A DNA stretch of 64,000 nucleotides from Aspidapion aeneum (taxonomy: Eukaryota; Arthropoda; Insecta; Coleoptera; Brentidae), in NCBI GenBank assembly GCA_963576565.1, contig OY755039.1, positions 143,413,369 through 143,477,368 of the forward strand, read 5' to 3'. The number at the start of each line of letters is the position of its first letter. Positions within the stretch are counted from its first letter, which is position 1. A model generated the notes under the pieces. The model did no database searches. It was not told the DNA's origin and saw only the letters and a list, made by a program, of their open reading frames with translations. A program made the translations under genes and the position numbers. Of this stretch, positions 51,601 to 56,555 are shown in pieces.

Positions 51601-54506
51601 GATTGATGATATTTTCAAGGAAACGAGACAAAACTTTACATAACTATCTCATTAAAGATAAAGTCCTTTCAATATCTGACTCTATAACGGATCTCGGCGT
51701 TATTCTTGATCCTGAGCTTTCCTTTATTGATCATATCACATATATAGTTAACAAGGCATTTAGAATGCTTGGCTTCATTAAAAGAAACACTCATGACTTC
51801 AGTACTCTTCATGCACTTAAAATTCTCTATTGCAGCCTTGTGAGGTCCCATCTTGATTATGCATCTTCTGTTTGGAGTCCACACTACCAATCTCATATTT
51901 CGAGAATTGAAAGAGTTCAAAAGAAGTTTCTACAATACATTAATTTTAAATTTTTCAACAATGAATTGACCTATGAAACTCTTTATCAAAGATTAAATCT
52001 CATTCCTTTGTCAACAAGAAGAGAACACCATGACCTTCAACTACTTTTCAAAATCTTAAACTCTTTAGTAGACTGTCCGAGCCTTACTAGTAAAATAACT
52101 CTAAATGCTCCTCAAGTTAATACTAGAAATCATCATCTTTTCCATATTCCTTTTCATCGTTCTAACTATGGCAAAAATTCATTCTTTTCTAGAAGTATGT
52201 CACTGGCAAATCAGAGCCCCTCTCTTGATTTTTTCGGGTCTAAAAAACAGTTTTTGAATCAACTCTCCCAGGTACCTTAACTCTGGTTTATTACCTCACT
52301 GTATTATTTTTGTTTTTTTTTTTTTTTTAGATTATTTATGTTATGTACTAAGTACAATTTTTTTTTCTGTATTTTTATTTTGTACCTTTTTTAAAAAATG
52401 GGCATTTTGTCCGTCAATAAATGAAATAAATAAATAAATAAAGTTATTAAAGAAGAATGCATCAATTTCATTCCTTATTCTTTGTGCTTGGCGTGTTCTA
52501 ACCTAAAAGACCAAAAAATTGTCCGATAAAAACTATTTTTTTTCTAAAAAACTGACGATTTCCACGTTCATAGGAAAAATGTTGTACCTAACACTTGCGG
52601 AAAATGTCTTTTCCGCCCTTGACGGTTGCCCGAACTCCGCTCCGCGTCGTTCGTGCAACTTCCGTCGCGTGCGGAAAAGTATCACTTTCCGCACTTGTTA
52701 GGTAAATAACTATTTCCGCACTAGTGCGGAAAAGTAAATTTGTTACGATTTTGAGGTGTTCCATAACATTTAGACCGTTCAAAATACATTTGTATCTTTC
52801 CTAGCACACGAAATATCCTAAAAATATTCAAATTGACTAAAATTCTGCTATATTTTCAATATTTTCGATAAAATAAAGTTTTCAGTAAAATAGGTTCAAA
52901 TTATAAGTTTTAAACCTCCCCGGTATAAATATCGTCATTGTCAATGTCAAACAACAATGAACACTAGTGGTTTTAGATTTGGCATCTTAAATCACCATAG
53001 CAACAAAGTACAAACAAACTGTCAAAACAAAGCCAATTTTGCAGATACAAGCGTCTTTTGAATTTTTCAAACAAAAAAATCAGATTTTCAATGGATTCTT
53101 CGGACGAAGATCTACCCCAGTCAGTTCTAGAAGCCGCTAGAATGTGAATAATAATAATTGATTTGATTAAAACGTTTTGAATATAAATAATTTTCTGATT
53201 AATTTTTAGTTTTTTCCTCACGCTTATAGAAAAAATAGTGTACCTAACTCGTGCGTAAAGTGTCTTTTCCGCACTTGATTGCTGGCCAAACTCCGCTATC
53301 GCGTCGTTTGGCCATCTGCAATCGCGTGCGGAAAAGAGGCACTTTCCGACTAGTTAGATAAACTACTATTTTTGCTATGTTCATGTTGTCTTACATATAT
53401 TTTTATTTTTATATTTTAATAAAGTTTAACGCAGTACCTGTGCATCGATTCATTTTGAAGAAAAAATCTCGAGACTTACAGATGTTACAGCTATTTTTCA
53501 AAAAGTGCGGCAACTCTCCCGCATTTACCCTAATTCGAAAAAAATGTTTTCGAAAAAAGTGCGATTTGTTCGAAAAAAAGTTTATTCAATATTTAGGTTT
53601 TTAAATGCCTTTGAAAAAAAATGTTTTCGAAAAGCAGACGGTGAACCTTTTTGGACTATTACCTCTAAAGTATTGTTCATACTCGTCTTAGTCTTTTGTT
53701 TTTGATTAGTCTTTGTCCTTTGATTAGTCTTAGCTGTCTTAAACAAAATCGGCTGTTCATACTCGTCTTTTGTTTTTGATTAGTCTTAGTCATAACCCAC
53801 TGAAAAAAAAATTCAATTTCAATAAAAGGGCCCTTTTCAAAAGTCATTTTCTACACAAAACAATCTTATTTAACCTAATCTGTGCACGAAACACAGACAC
53901 GAAAGAACAAAAGCGAAAAAGAAAATAAAAACAAATAAAATTTTGAGGTTAGGTTGAGATTTTCTGTTAAAAACATGATTAATGGCGGTAAATTCAAAAT
54001 TTCGGCCGCGCCCTGTAAAAAAAACAACAAATATCAGCTGATGTCTGTCACTCGTCTTAGTCGTTGTCCTAAGTATTGAAAGTTGACAACTCTTAAGACA
54101 AAGACTAATCAAAAACAAATGCAAAAACATTGTATGAACACTCCCATAAGAAACAGTGGTTTTAACTTTCTTATGACAAGACATATGACTAAACCAAGAC
54201 AAAAGACGAGTATGAACGATCCATAAAATCGGCATTTTTATGTACAGTATAACGATACCGACTACACAGGCTTCGAACTACGCAAAGACGGCGTACCAGC
54301 CTTCGAAGAAGCTGGCAAGTACGCCACGGACTTGTTCACCGACTACGCAGTCAACACCATCAACGAAAACAACGGTACGCCCCTGTTTTTGATGATCGGC
54401 CACCTAGCGGTACACGCGGCCAACAAGGGAAAATACCTGGAAGCGCCGCAGGAGAAAATCGACAAGCTTAAGCATATTGTAGATGCCAATCGCAGGACTT
54501 ATGCAG
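30546..54506 (+). CDS. Arylsulfatase B-like sulfatase, exons 1-5 (3' part outside window), active-site Cys replaced by Ser
   Basis: Five exons joined by GT/AG splice sites encode 255 residues, about half of a typical 500-550 residue type I sulfatase. Domain order: signal peptide (residues 1 to about 27, hydrophobic [14 protein letters not shown]), the metal-binding [16 protein letters not shown], the sulfatase signature (about residues 73-87), VGKWHLG (lysine and histidine of the active site), [10 protein letters not shown], and [13 protein letters not shown]. These are the hallmarks of secretory/lysosomal arylsulfatases that remove sulfate esters. The key departure is at residue 78 (33968-33970, AGT): the family motif C-T-P-S-R reads S-T-P-T-R. 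Animal formylglycine-generating enzyme needs cysteine, so the product may lack sulfatase activity. Otherwise frames and splice sites are intact, arguing against simple decay. Introns are 3.2, 0.4, 6.9, 12.7 and more than 9.4 kb, filled with transposons. Confidence 0.9.
30684..31610 (-). mobile_element. hAT (TTF type), copy 2, truncated
   Basis: In reverse orientation, similar to 20558-21583. One terminus, CAGTGGCAGCTGGTGACC, is at 30684, only 15 bp after the exon 1 splice donor. The other terminus is missing. The reverse strand encodes a TTF segment with [18 protein letters not shown] (about 31165-31110) and NNPRSDPAC, then breaks. Confidence 0.75.
31745..31911. mobile_element. hAT-type miniature element, about 167 bp
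   Basis: Ends CAGCGGCGTAGTGAGGG and CCCTCACTACGCCGCTG. Flanked by ACAGAT-containing duplications (GAACAGAT at 31737-31744, AACAGAT at 31912), 7 or 8 bp depending on one ambiguous base. Interior has GGCGCC-rich text and a run of 13 G. Confidence 0.85.
32085..33350. mobile_element. Foldback element with ATGGCGGAT tandem subrepeats
   Basis: Left arm begins near CAACTCGGCGCCGA and the right arm ends near TCGGCGCCGAGTTGG in inverse order; arms of about 300 bp match in reverse complement. The centre has about five tandem units of roughly 125 bp, each with AAAATGGCGGATCCAAAATG, TTTCTTATTTACTAACCGAT and TTACATTGCTTGAGGTCATT. Non-coding. Intron 1 of the sulfatase. Confidence 0.8.
33351..33859. other. 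Remainder of intron 1 with a GC-rich patch
   Basis: No gene. A GC-rich patch at about 33685-33815 is bounded by GGCCGGTT and AACCGGCC, perhaps a small TIR element. It stops just upstream of the polypyrimidine tract of exon 2. Confidence 0.4.
33860..34019 (+). CDS. Sulfatase exon 2 (active-site signature with Ser)
   Basis: Acceptor TTTCATTTAG at 33850-33859, donor GTAAGT at 34020. Begins [20 protein letters not shown] and contains [20 protein letters not shown]. Aligning Y-V-Q and L-L-T-G with the family puts serine exactly at the formylglycine cysteine. Confidence 0.93.
34421..34497 (+). CDS. Sulfatase exon 3
   Basis: Acceptor TTATCTTGTAG, donor GTAAGT. Encodes [18 protein letters not shown] and KLLPQYLK, the segment between the active-site motif and the GKWHLG motif. 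Phase 1 at entry, phase 0 at exit. Confidence 0.88.
34612..34633. repeat. (CCGAA)n pentanucleotide tract
   Basis: CCGAACCGAACCGAACCTAA: about three to four CCGAA units grading into CCTAA. Two more such tracts lie at 36959-36972 and 47301-47318. Confidence 0.8.
34634..35777. other. Gene-free part of sulfatase intron 3
   Basis: No coding region or recognised repeat is seen. Confidence 0.4.
35786..36278 (-). mobile_element. hAT-type element, 493 bp, perfect 8-bp TSD
   Basis: Begins CAGGGTTCCGCG and ends TTTCGAACCCTG. Flanked by ATTTTAAA at 35778-35785 and 36279-36286. Both ends carry GATATATATC-type palindromes. The reverse strand retains a short frame with [17 protein letters not shown], possibly a captured or ancestral exon, which I do not recognise. 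Confidence 0.85.
35916..37358. repeat. Local tandem triplication (about 490-bp units) covering part of the hAT element and its flank
   Basis: Units start at CCATTCTAAATATCAG (35916, 36413, 36901), periods 497 and 488. Each unit runs from inside the hAT element through its right end and ATTTTAAA duplication into the same about 130 bp of host flank. Only the first unit retains the left end, so the duplication occurred after insertion. Confidence 0.85.
36959..36972. repeat. (TTCGG)n filler inserted in the third tandem unit
   Basis: Units 1 and 2 read CATCTGTAAAGGTGTAG. Unit 3 reads CATCTG then TTCGGTTCGGTTCG then TGTAG. The pentanucleotide tract replaced four bases. Confidence 0.85.
37359..37859. 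other. Gene-free part of intron 3
   Basis: AT-rich, nothing recognised. Confidence 0.4.
38082..38744. mobile_element. Inserted element with internal degenerate repeats, 8-bp TSD
   Basis: Flanked by TCTTTAAC (38074-38081 and 38745-38752); ends ATTAACG and AGTTAATGG are weakly inverted. The interior has about four degenerate units of 100-130 bp sharing TTTTGTCTCTTTCTCTCGCA, TGGTTTAA and AAAATAAGATGCTTTAAGCG. Superfamily unknown. Confidence 0.65.
39462..39535. repeat. 74-bp hairpin with 16-bp perfect arms
   Basis: CTAGGGTCACTGCATC and GATGCAGTGACCCTAG, with a second inner inverted pair GAAGAC/GTCTTC. It interrupts the AGGGAGGGC sequence near the hAT copy 3 terminus; CCTCC occurs on both sides. 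Confidence 0.75.
39629..40465. repeat. Tandem duplication (374-376-bp units, 2.2 copies) of a TIR element
   Basis: Units start AAAAATTGAAT at 39629, 40003 and 40379. Within each, AATTATTGAAATAAAGCCAG is inverted as CTGGCTGTATTTCAATAATT about 270 bp later, so the repeated unit contains a miniature TIR element plus flank. Confidence 0.8.
40466..41400. other. Gene-free end of intron 3
   Basis: AT-rich with no recognised gene. Ends in the pyrimidine tract and AG of exon 4. Confidence 0.4.
41401..41547 (+). CDS. Sulfatase exon 4 (GKWHLG motif)
   Basis: 49 codons between TTTTTTCAG and GTAAGT. Contains [15 protein letters not shown] with the active-site lysine and histidine, then [20 protein letters not shown] sequon N-E-T is followed by proline and so is unlikely to be glycosylated. 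Confidence 0.93.
41675..42458. repeat. Tandem array, about 125-145-bp units, six copies
   Basis: Each unit has CTTCCAGAAACGCTAGAGAG, CTGAGCTTTGGAAG, GATAGGAACTATGATAAAAC and TTTACTTCCCTCCCCTATA. Starts about 130 bp after the exon 4 donor. Confidence 0.85.
42548..42917. mobile_element. Foldback miniature element, best copy (370 bp)
   Basis: ATCATAACAAAAACATTTCA at the left is inverted as TGAAATGTTTTTGTTATGAT at the right. Arms match for about 165 bp including GCCAAGTACGCGAAAATGGC and TTCCGTAAAAAGAATTGA. Other copies: 4254-4560 and 21790-21945. Confidence 0.85.
42918..43623. other. Gene-free part of intron 4
   Basis: A G/C-run patch at about 43045-43220 is bounded by CAGGGCCGTACC and GGTACGATCTTGG, possibly a degraded miniature element. 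No gene. Confidence 0.4.
43624..44483. mobile_element. TIR element, interrupted by a 610-bp element
   Basis: TATAGTTCAAATTATACCCA with TTTGTAATGACGT is inverted at the right as ACGTCATTACAAATGCG with TATAATTTAGACTATA. TA at both outer ends could be a mariner-type target but is not decisive. The left TIR is split by the insertion at 43635-44242. Confidence 0.65.
43635..44242 (+). mobile_element. 610-bp 7-bp-TSD element, copy in intron 4
   Basis: Begins CAAGGCCAACAC and ends GATAGCCCTG. Flanked by GTTCAAA at 43628-43634 and 44243-44249. The opposite TIR of the host element confirms the pre-insertion sequence. Confidence 0.9.
44893..45402. mobile_element. TIR element with about 85-bp arms
   Basis: ACTTTTTGAAAACAAGCTTT and TGGACTAAAAAGCATAAAAT at the left are inverted at 45318-45400. 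A second inner inverted pair, AGAAAAATGTAAGGGTAG / CTACCCTTACATTTTTCT, lies at 45079-45158. Non-coding. Confidence 0.7.
45595..46440. repeat. 270-bp tandem repeat, about 3.1 units
   Basis: ATCGTC(A/C)ATTTTGAATCC recurs at 45661, 45931 and 46201, an exact 270-bp period. Units include AACCCCCAGATACCAATTTT, a CCTCCACGTTAGGGGTGAGG-like segment and TTTGTCATCGGAA. Confidence 0.9.
46441..46916. other. Gene-free part of intron 4
   Basis: AT-rich, nothing recognised before the pogo-like terminus. Confidence 0.4.
47271..47504 (+). pseudogene. C-terminal zinc-finger remnant of a pogo/Tigger-type transposase
   Basis: The last part of this frame reads [20 protein letters not shown] followed by [12 protein letters not shown]. 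It is a C-x2-C ... W-x2-C-x2-C-x2-C arrangement ending in histidines, similar to the C-terminal cysteine motif of insect pogo/Tigger transposases. It precedes the tyrosine recombinase arrays and shares the TIR-bounded element. The frame includes a (TTCGG)3 tract at its start, so the first residues are not ancestral. The DDE catalytic domain is absent. Confidence 0.5.
47301..47318. repeat. (TTCGG)n pentanucleotide tract
   Basis: TTCGGTTCGGTTCGGTTC, the third such tract in the window. Confidence 0.8.
47611..47818. repeat. Left array of seven palindromes flanking the tyrosine recombinase gene
   Basis: Seven successive imperfect palindromes of about 26-30 bp built on GTGCGGAAAAGT ... ACTTTTCCGCAC, with arms of 12-14 bp and spacers of 1-3 bp (T, CC, GT, AGC). 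Adjacent sites are joined through CACTAGTG, itself a palindrome, or CGCG-type links. The size and geometry resemble the binding sites of tyrosine recombinases such as loxP or FRT, though spacers are shorter. Confidence 0.85.
48187..49377 (+). CDS. Intact tyrosine recombinase (Crypton-like), 396 aa
   Basis: Single-exon ORF starting [20 protein letters not shown], no internal stop. Residues about 30-125 form a SAM-like core-binding domain ([11 protein letters not shown] ... [19 protein letters not shown]). Residues about 130-300 are the catalytic domain: R154 in ACRREEL, K181 in PDTKTK, H256-x-x-R259 in [10 protein letters not shown]279 in KRHGGW and the nucleophile Y291 in AESYIED. All catalytic positions are present. 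The acidic C-terminal tail (300-396) is unrecognised. These enzymes cut and rejoin DNA through a phosphotyrosine; in animals they are found in Cryptons, DIRS/Ngaro elements and domesticated genes. No reverse transcriptase or DNA-binding GCR1 domain accompanies it. AATAAA lies 47 nt after the stop. Palindrome arrays flank it on both sides. Confidence 0.88.
   Translation: MDSDSEQETPQEILEAANAATLSLIPEKSSPRYNKEYEALESWCKSKSMTLAVAASKEEVILAYFYYLSKKLSPSTLWSKYSMVKMVLKVKHNIDLKNFCKLTAFLKRKNEGFKPKKSRIFEKEDTEKFLTQAPDSVYLMMKVATIFGVAGACRREELTKLTIDNIEEKDDILLITIPDTKTKVCRKFVVCEDSYIALYKKYKSLRPLNCTTNRFFLNYKAGKCGNQCVGINTFGKMPSNIAGYLGLKNPEMYTGHCFRRSSATMLADAGSNITNIKRHGGWKSTSVAESYIEDSLQNKKKIAENILSKKPLNNMYQNLQLDHIESEAPSSIIYQGQEESSSVVKSMEIQESHIFTSKTGQIINASEMKAHLKGADSAVNLQCATNCSFNFNFYSK
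49424..49429 (+). promoter_or_regulatory. Polyadenylation signal of the recombinase gene
   Basis: AATAAA 47 nt downstream of the stop codon; fits a short 3' UTR ending before the right palindrome array. Confidence 0.4.
49494..49547. repeat. Right array of two palindromes flanking the tyrosine recombinase gene
   Basis: AGTGCGGAAAAGTAACTTTG plus CCGCACT, directly followed by a perfect AGTGCGGAAAAGT-A-ACTTTTCCGCACT. Arms 13 bp, 1-bp spacer, same consensus as the left array. Confidence 0.88.
49560..52441 (+). mobile_element. 5'-truncated jockey/CR1-group LINE with (TAAA)n tail
   Basis: Starts inside the endonuclease domain immediately after the palindrome array. It includes a long ORF and ends in a short 3' UTR with AATAAATGAAATAAATAAAT, a TAAA-type tail. 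It separates the recombinase gene from the hairpin-bounded derivative. No convincing target duplication is seen. Confidence 0.85.
49593..52280 (+). CDS. LINE ORF2: partial endonuclease plus complete reverse transcriptase, 895 aa
   Basis: Uninterrupted frame. Residues 1-190 are the C-terminal two thirds of an APE-type endonuclease ([40 protein letters not shown]). Residues about 430-700 are the reverse transcriptase: [36 protein letters not shown] (motif A aspartates), [11 protein letters not shown] and catalytic FFADD at 626-630. The C-terminal region after 700 includes [15 protein letters not shown]. The missing start of the endonuclease shows 5' truncation on insertion, which is why the ORF is open yet the copy is not autonomous. 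The first ATG is probably internal to the original ORF. The intact frame suggests recent insertion. Confidence 0.9.
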   Translation: MENYIVFRKDRSQVTSCKKSMGGCLIAIHKSITCKLITTPPELEQVFVAIGSKKPDCILGCIYLPPESPSEKFILAGETIDSIRDNYPNTDMCIAGDFNLPRACWNNIGECSVATPCQDVYVPPQTMEIIAAVSDICAYNGFFQLNTIRNLNNVILDLVFFPRLFDIKCCDPLVRVDSHHPPLSFDLKLSKKTLNSVSPQANCFYPDFKSADYNLINEYLGSFHWDTILSGLNVESMVEQFYKILDATITTFIPQKKRASRKFPLWFSKDLISLIIQKKIAHKNFKSTPSDQNYLIFSNLRSECKILSSLCYRNYILNVESDLNSNPKCFWNFINSKRNSSSIPSNLYLDNEKSEMGIEAANLFASYFSSVYSQKQPNYQDKLSYSINNITNYCISISDIYSELSTLDISKGPGPDNIPPIFLKNCSFILSRPLHLIFNTSITSGIFPDIWKSSYVIPIHKSGDSSNIRNYRPISIMSTIPKIFEKFITIHLTSFLSPIIINEQYGFSAGRNTELNLISHSVNIIEALENGSEVHTIYTDFAKAFDKVPHNVMLKKLKFYGISDPILSWIQSAMTGRTQKVKINGFISQDIPVLSGVPQGSHFAPVIFNCFINDAAACFNSSTFLFFADDLKTSKIISGPQDCLELQQELNNFVKWCDDNGMELNISKCRLMIFSRKRDKTLHNYLIKDKVLSISDSITDLGVILDPELSFIDHITYIVNKAFRMLGFIKRNTHDFSTLHALKILYCSLVRSHLDYASSVWSPHYQSHISRIERVQKKFLQYINFKFFNNELTYETLYQRLNLIPLSTRREHHDLQLLFKILNSLVDCPSLTSKITLNAPQVNTRNHHLFHIPFHRSNYGKNSFFSRSMSLANQSPSLDFFGSKKQFLNQLSQVP
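52586..52703. repeat. 118-bp hairpin, copy 1
   Basis: Begins ACCTAACA and ends TGTTAGGT. Nested pairings inside include TTGCGGAAAATG/CACTTTCCGCA, CTTTTCCGC/GCGGAAAAG and GTTGCCCGAAC/GTTCGTGCAAC around a loop containing TCCGCTCCGCGTC. The same architecture and the same length occur at 53242-53359. Confidence 0.85.
52713..52732. repeat. Perfect 20-bp palindrome
   Basis: TTTCCGCACTAGTGCGGAAA: two half sites of the recombinase-associated palindrome joined tail to tail, just inside hairpin copy 1. Confidence 0.85.
53091..53147 (+). pseudogene. Truncated start of a second tyrosine recombinase gene
   Basis: Encodes [18 protein letters not shown] and then a stop. It aligns with the first 18 residues of the intact recombinase ([19 protein letters not shown]). 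Conserved spacing to the upstream CCATAGCAACAAA word supports homology. The rest of the gene is deleted and the right hairpin follows about 100 bp later. Confidence 0.65.
53242..53359. repeat. 118-bp hairpin, copy 2
   Basis: Begins ACCTAACTCG and ends CTAGTTAGAT. The inner stem is ATTGCTGGCCAAAC/GTTTGGCCATCTGCAAT. Compared with copy 1 the inner stem sequences differ on both arms yet still pair. Confidence 0.85.
53360..53674. other. Right end of the pogo-like element and flank
   Basis: Contains the pogo-like right TIR (53504-53532) and AT-rich flank rich in TTCGAAAAAA words. No gene. Confidence 0.4.
53675..54217. mobile_element. TIR element ending 30 bp before sulfatase exon 5
   Basis: GTTCATACTCGTCTTAGTC at 53675 is inverted as CAAAAGACGAGTATGAAC ending at 54217. 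TTTTTGATTAGTC and its complement occur just inside both ends. Target duplication not resolved. Confidence 0.7.
54248..54506 (+). CDS. Sulfatase exon 5
   Basis: Acceptor TTTATGTACAG, donor GTAAAA at 54507, exit phase 1. Encodes [47 protein letters not shown] and [19 protein letters not shown]. It is noticeably more GC-rich than its surroundings. The next exon is not in the window. Confidence 0.92.
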
Positions 54507-54584
54507 GTAAAATGCTATTGAGAAAAAAAAGGTAATTTAATTCTCAATTTTTTAAAATTTACCTTGGTTTACCTCATTTTACCC

Positions 54585-54740
54585 TACTGCTACTCTACTC
54601 TATTGTACTGTACTGTACTACTGCACTCTACCCTACTCTTCTATTCTACTTTGTTCTACTTGATTTTACTCTAGTCTAACCAAGTCTACTCTACTCTTCT
54701 CCAGCCTACTTTACTTTAATCTTCTCTACTCTACTCTACG
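54585..54740. repeat. Degenerate (TCTAC)n tract
   Basis: Imperfect pentanucleotide repeats of CTACT/TCTAC type following exon 5. Confidence 0.8.
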
Positions 54741-55099
54741 TGTTATTCTTAAATTGGTTTTAAGGTTTTATATCATGGGTTTTATTTTTATATTATATTT
54801 TATTATTTTAAATATATTGATGTCTTTTTTGTTTATCAATCTTTTTAAAGCAGTAGAAAGTGTCAGTTATGAACAAAAACTAATATGGCGGTATTGCCCT
54901 GTACCATGGGGGAATTCCGCCAACTGCAACTTTAAAAAAAATAAATATTTATTTTATATTTATGCAAAAAAATATAAATTTTTTCATTGAAAGTTGTAGG
55001 TATGTTAATAAGCTAACTAAATAAAAAAGATTTTGCAATTGAAATTCATTTTAAACGCTTTAATTTTGCTAGTTTCCTTAAGGTGACGAAATTCCCCCG
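54741..55099. repeat. Left portion of the roughly 500-bp tandem repeat, before the BEL element
   Basis: Partial unit with TTTTAAGGTTTTATATC, CAGTAGAAAGTGTCAGTTAT, ATGGCGGTATTGCCC and GGTGACGAAATTCCCCC, as in the repeats after 62963. Confidence 0.85.
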
Positions 55100-55807
55100 T
55101 GGTTCGTCCCGCCTTCCTTTTTGTAAATATGTTCTTTTTACTATAATTTACCAAATTGGTTCGAATTAGGCTATTTGGTGATTCACTAGAGCATTTTCTA
55201 TTTTTTGTTTATTTAGTATTAATTAACTAATTAAGTACCTAAAATTACTGGGTTATTTGCATTTGAAACTCCCGCGGTTTTAAAGGCAAATATTACAATT
55301 TGCTATAATTAATTTACTTTACATAAAATGCATTTTGAATTACTAAGGTTCCTAGTTCCTTTAATATGGACCTTCGTAATCTCATTCCTTCCTACTTATT
55401 CCTTTTCTCCTACGCCTATGGATTAACGACGCCACTGGGCGACATGTGGGAGAACGAACGCAGTAGCGATATCTGCTGCAGCACCAGAGAACCGTTTCGC
55501 CTTCGAACGATAATACACGCGTGTTAGCGACTCTCCTACCACAGAAATGTGGGGTGCAAAAACTACGGTTTAACAGCGCGTCCTCCCATGAGTTCCACTT
55601 CCTGTATAAAAATGGTAAGTGAAAATGCATTATTTTTACCTTACATACATTTGTTTATTGCTACACTAACCTAGAAGGTAAACTAGACCATTTCAGAATC
55701 CCTTGTACCAGCTTAGCCTATGACCTTATTCCCTTAACTTTATACAGTCCACACCTGACACCGTTAAATTCCAGACAATCTCCTTTCTGGACCACCAGGG
55801 AACCCCA
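55100..55807 (+). repeat. 5' LTR of the BEL element
   Basis: Starts TGGTTCGTCCCG and ends GGGAACCCCA. Same length and, by inspection, the same sequence as 62250-62957. Confidence 0.95.
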
Positions 55808-55811
55808 TTTT

Positions 55812-55831
55812 TGGTCCTTCGAGCCGGATTT
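55812..55831 (+). promoter_or_regulatory. Primer-binding site, tRNA-Tyr type
   Basis: TGGTCCTTCGAGCCGGATTT starts four bases after the LTR. It is complementary to the 3' end of insect tRNA-Tyr with CCA added, as I remember that tRNA (acceptor strand CGAAGGA). Confidence 0.75.
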
Positions 55832-55861
55832 CTGGAATCGTTTTTTTGCCTTTTTAGGTTA

Positions 55862-56118
55862 GTTTTTTTTTACTGGTTTCAAATGCAAGAAAAACCCTTG
55901 TTTTTCCTAAATGCCTTTTTTACTGGTTTCAAATGCAAGAAAAACCCTTGTTTTTCTTACATGCCTACTTTAGAAACCCCTAGGTTTCTAAAATACATTT
56001 TGCGATTTTTTTTTGTGTAAAAACAAATGCAAGAAAAACCCTTGTTTTTCTTACATGCCTACTTTAGAAAACCCCTAGGTTTCTAAAATACATTTTGCGA
56101 TTTTTTTTGTGTAAAAAT
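55862..56118. repeat. Tandem repeats in the BEL 5' leader
   Basis: TTTCAAATGCAAGAAAAACC with CTTGTTTTTC recurs three times (about 55875, 55925, 56022). A longer block with CTACTTTAGAAA, CCCCTAGGTTTCTAAAATAC and TTTTGCGATT occurs twice, about 97 bp apart. Confidence 0.8.
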
Positions 56119-56339
56119 TAAATATTTTTAACAATAAATTTAGCCTTTTCATGCGAAAAACCAAACACAGATAAAATCTGTAAACTACTATGCTTTTTTT
56201 TGTTTCGAATAAATCAAGTTTTTTCGTTTCTTTTTTGTAAAAAAAAAACCGTATAGAATTTGGGTGTTTTTTTGTTTGTCACTGGAAATAGTTTAAAATA
56301 GTGTCTGCAAAGTGCTATTATTTTAGCCGTTGTGCCTTC

Positions 56340-56555
56340 ACATTTGTGGATTGCTATAATTATATCCAATTTGCTCGAAAAAAATCTCCAAATTGCCATA
56401 TTCATTTTTGCTTATTGCAAATTGCTATGACTATATCCGATTGCGGATGCTTTACTATATTCGTTTTTGCGTAAAAATTGCTATGAATATATCTATTTCT
56501 AATTTACTATTATAATATCTGTCTGCAAATGGCTATGATTGTATCCATTTTTTGC
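56340..56555. repeat. Short GCTATGANTATATCC repeats in the BEL 5' leader
   Basis: Four or more variants of TTGCTATGAATATATC. They lie between the leader repeats and the ORF start; role unknown. Confidence 0.6.

Larger units (their letters stand above)
52586..53359 (+). mobile_element. Non-autonomous, hairpin-bounded derivative of the tyrosine recombinase element
   Basis: Two 118-bp hairpins bound about 540 bp of unique sequence. That sequence contains an upstream region similar to that of the intact gene (ACCATAGCAACAAA and TACAAACAAAC at about 52995 and about 48092) and a truncated gene start. This reads as a deletion derivative of a related, not identical, element. Whether the LINE at 49560-52441 inserted into it or beside it is unclear. 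Confidence 0.6.
46917..53532 (+). mobile_element. Pogo/Tigger-like element (TA-flanked), heavily invaded
   Basis: GGGTAAATGCGGGAGAG at 46919 is inverted as CTCTCCCGCATTTACCC ending at 53530, and similarity extends into TGCCGC; one mismatch in about 26 bp. TA flanks both ends (46917-46918, 53531-53532), as for Tc1/mariner-pogo. GGGAGAGATGCCG-type words recur inside at about 46948, 47272 (inverted), 47551 (inverted) and 47569. Most of the transposase is absent. The tyrosine recombinase element, its derivative and a LINE lie inside. Confidence 0.65.

Noticed and set aside
54507..55099. Sixth sulfatase exon in the short interval before the BEL element or after it
   Set aside because: No sequence resembling the next conserved sulfatase segment was seen in 54507-55099 or 62958-64000; both are simple repeats or tandem units.
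55382..55630. 82-codon reverse-strand frame, identical at 62532-62780
   Set aside because: It is inside both LTRs of the BEL element and opposite to its transcription.
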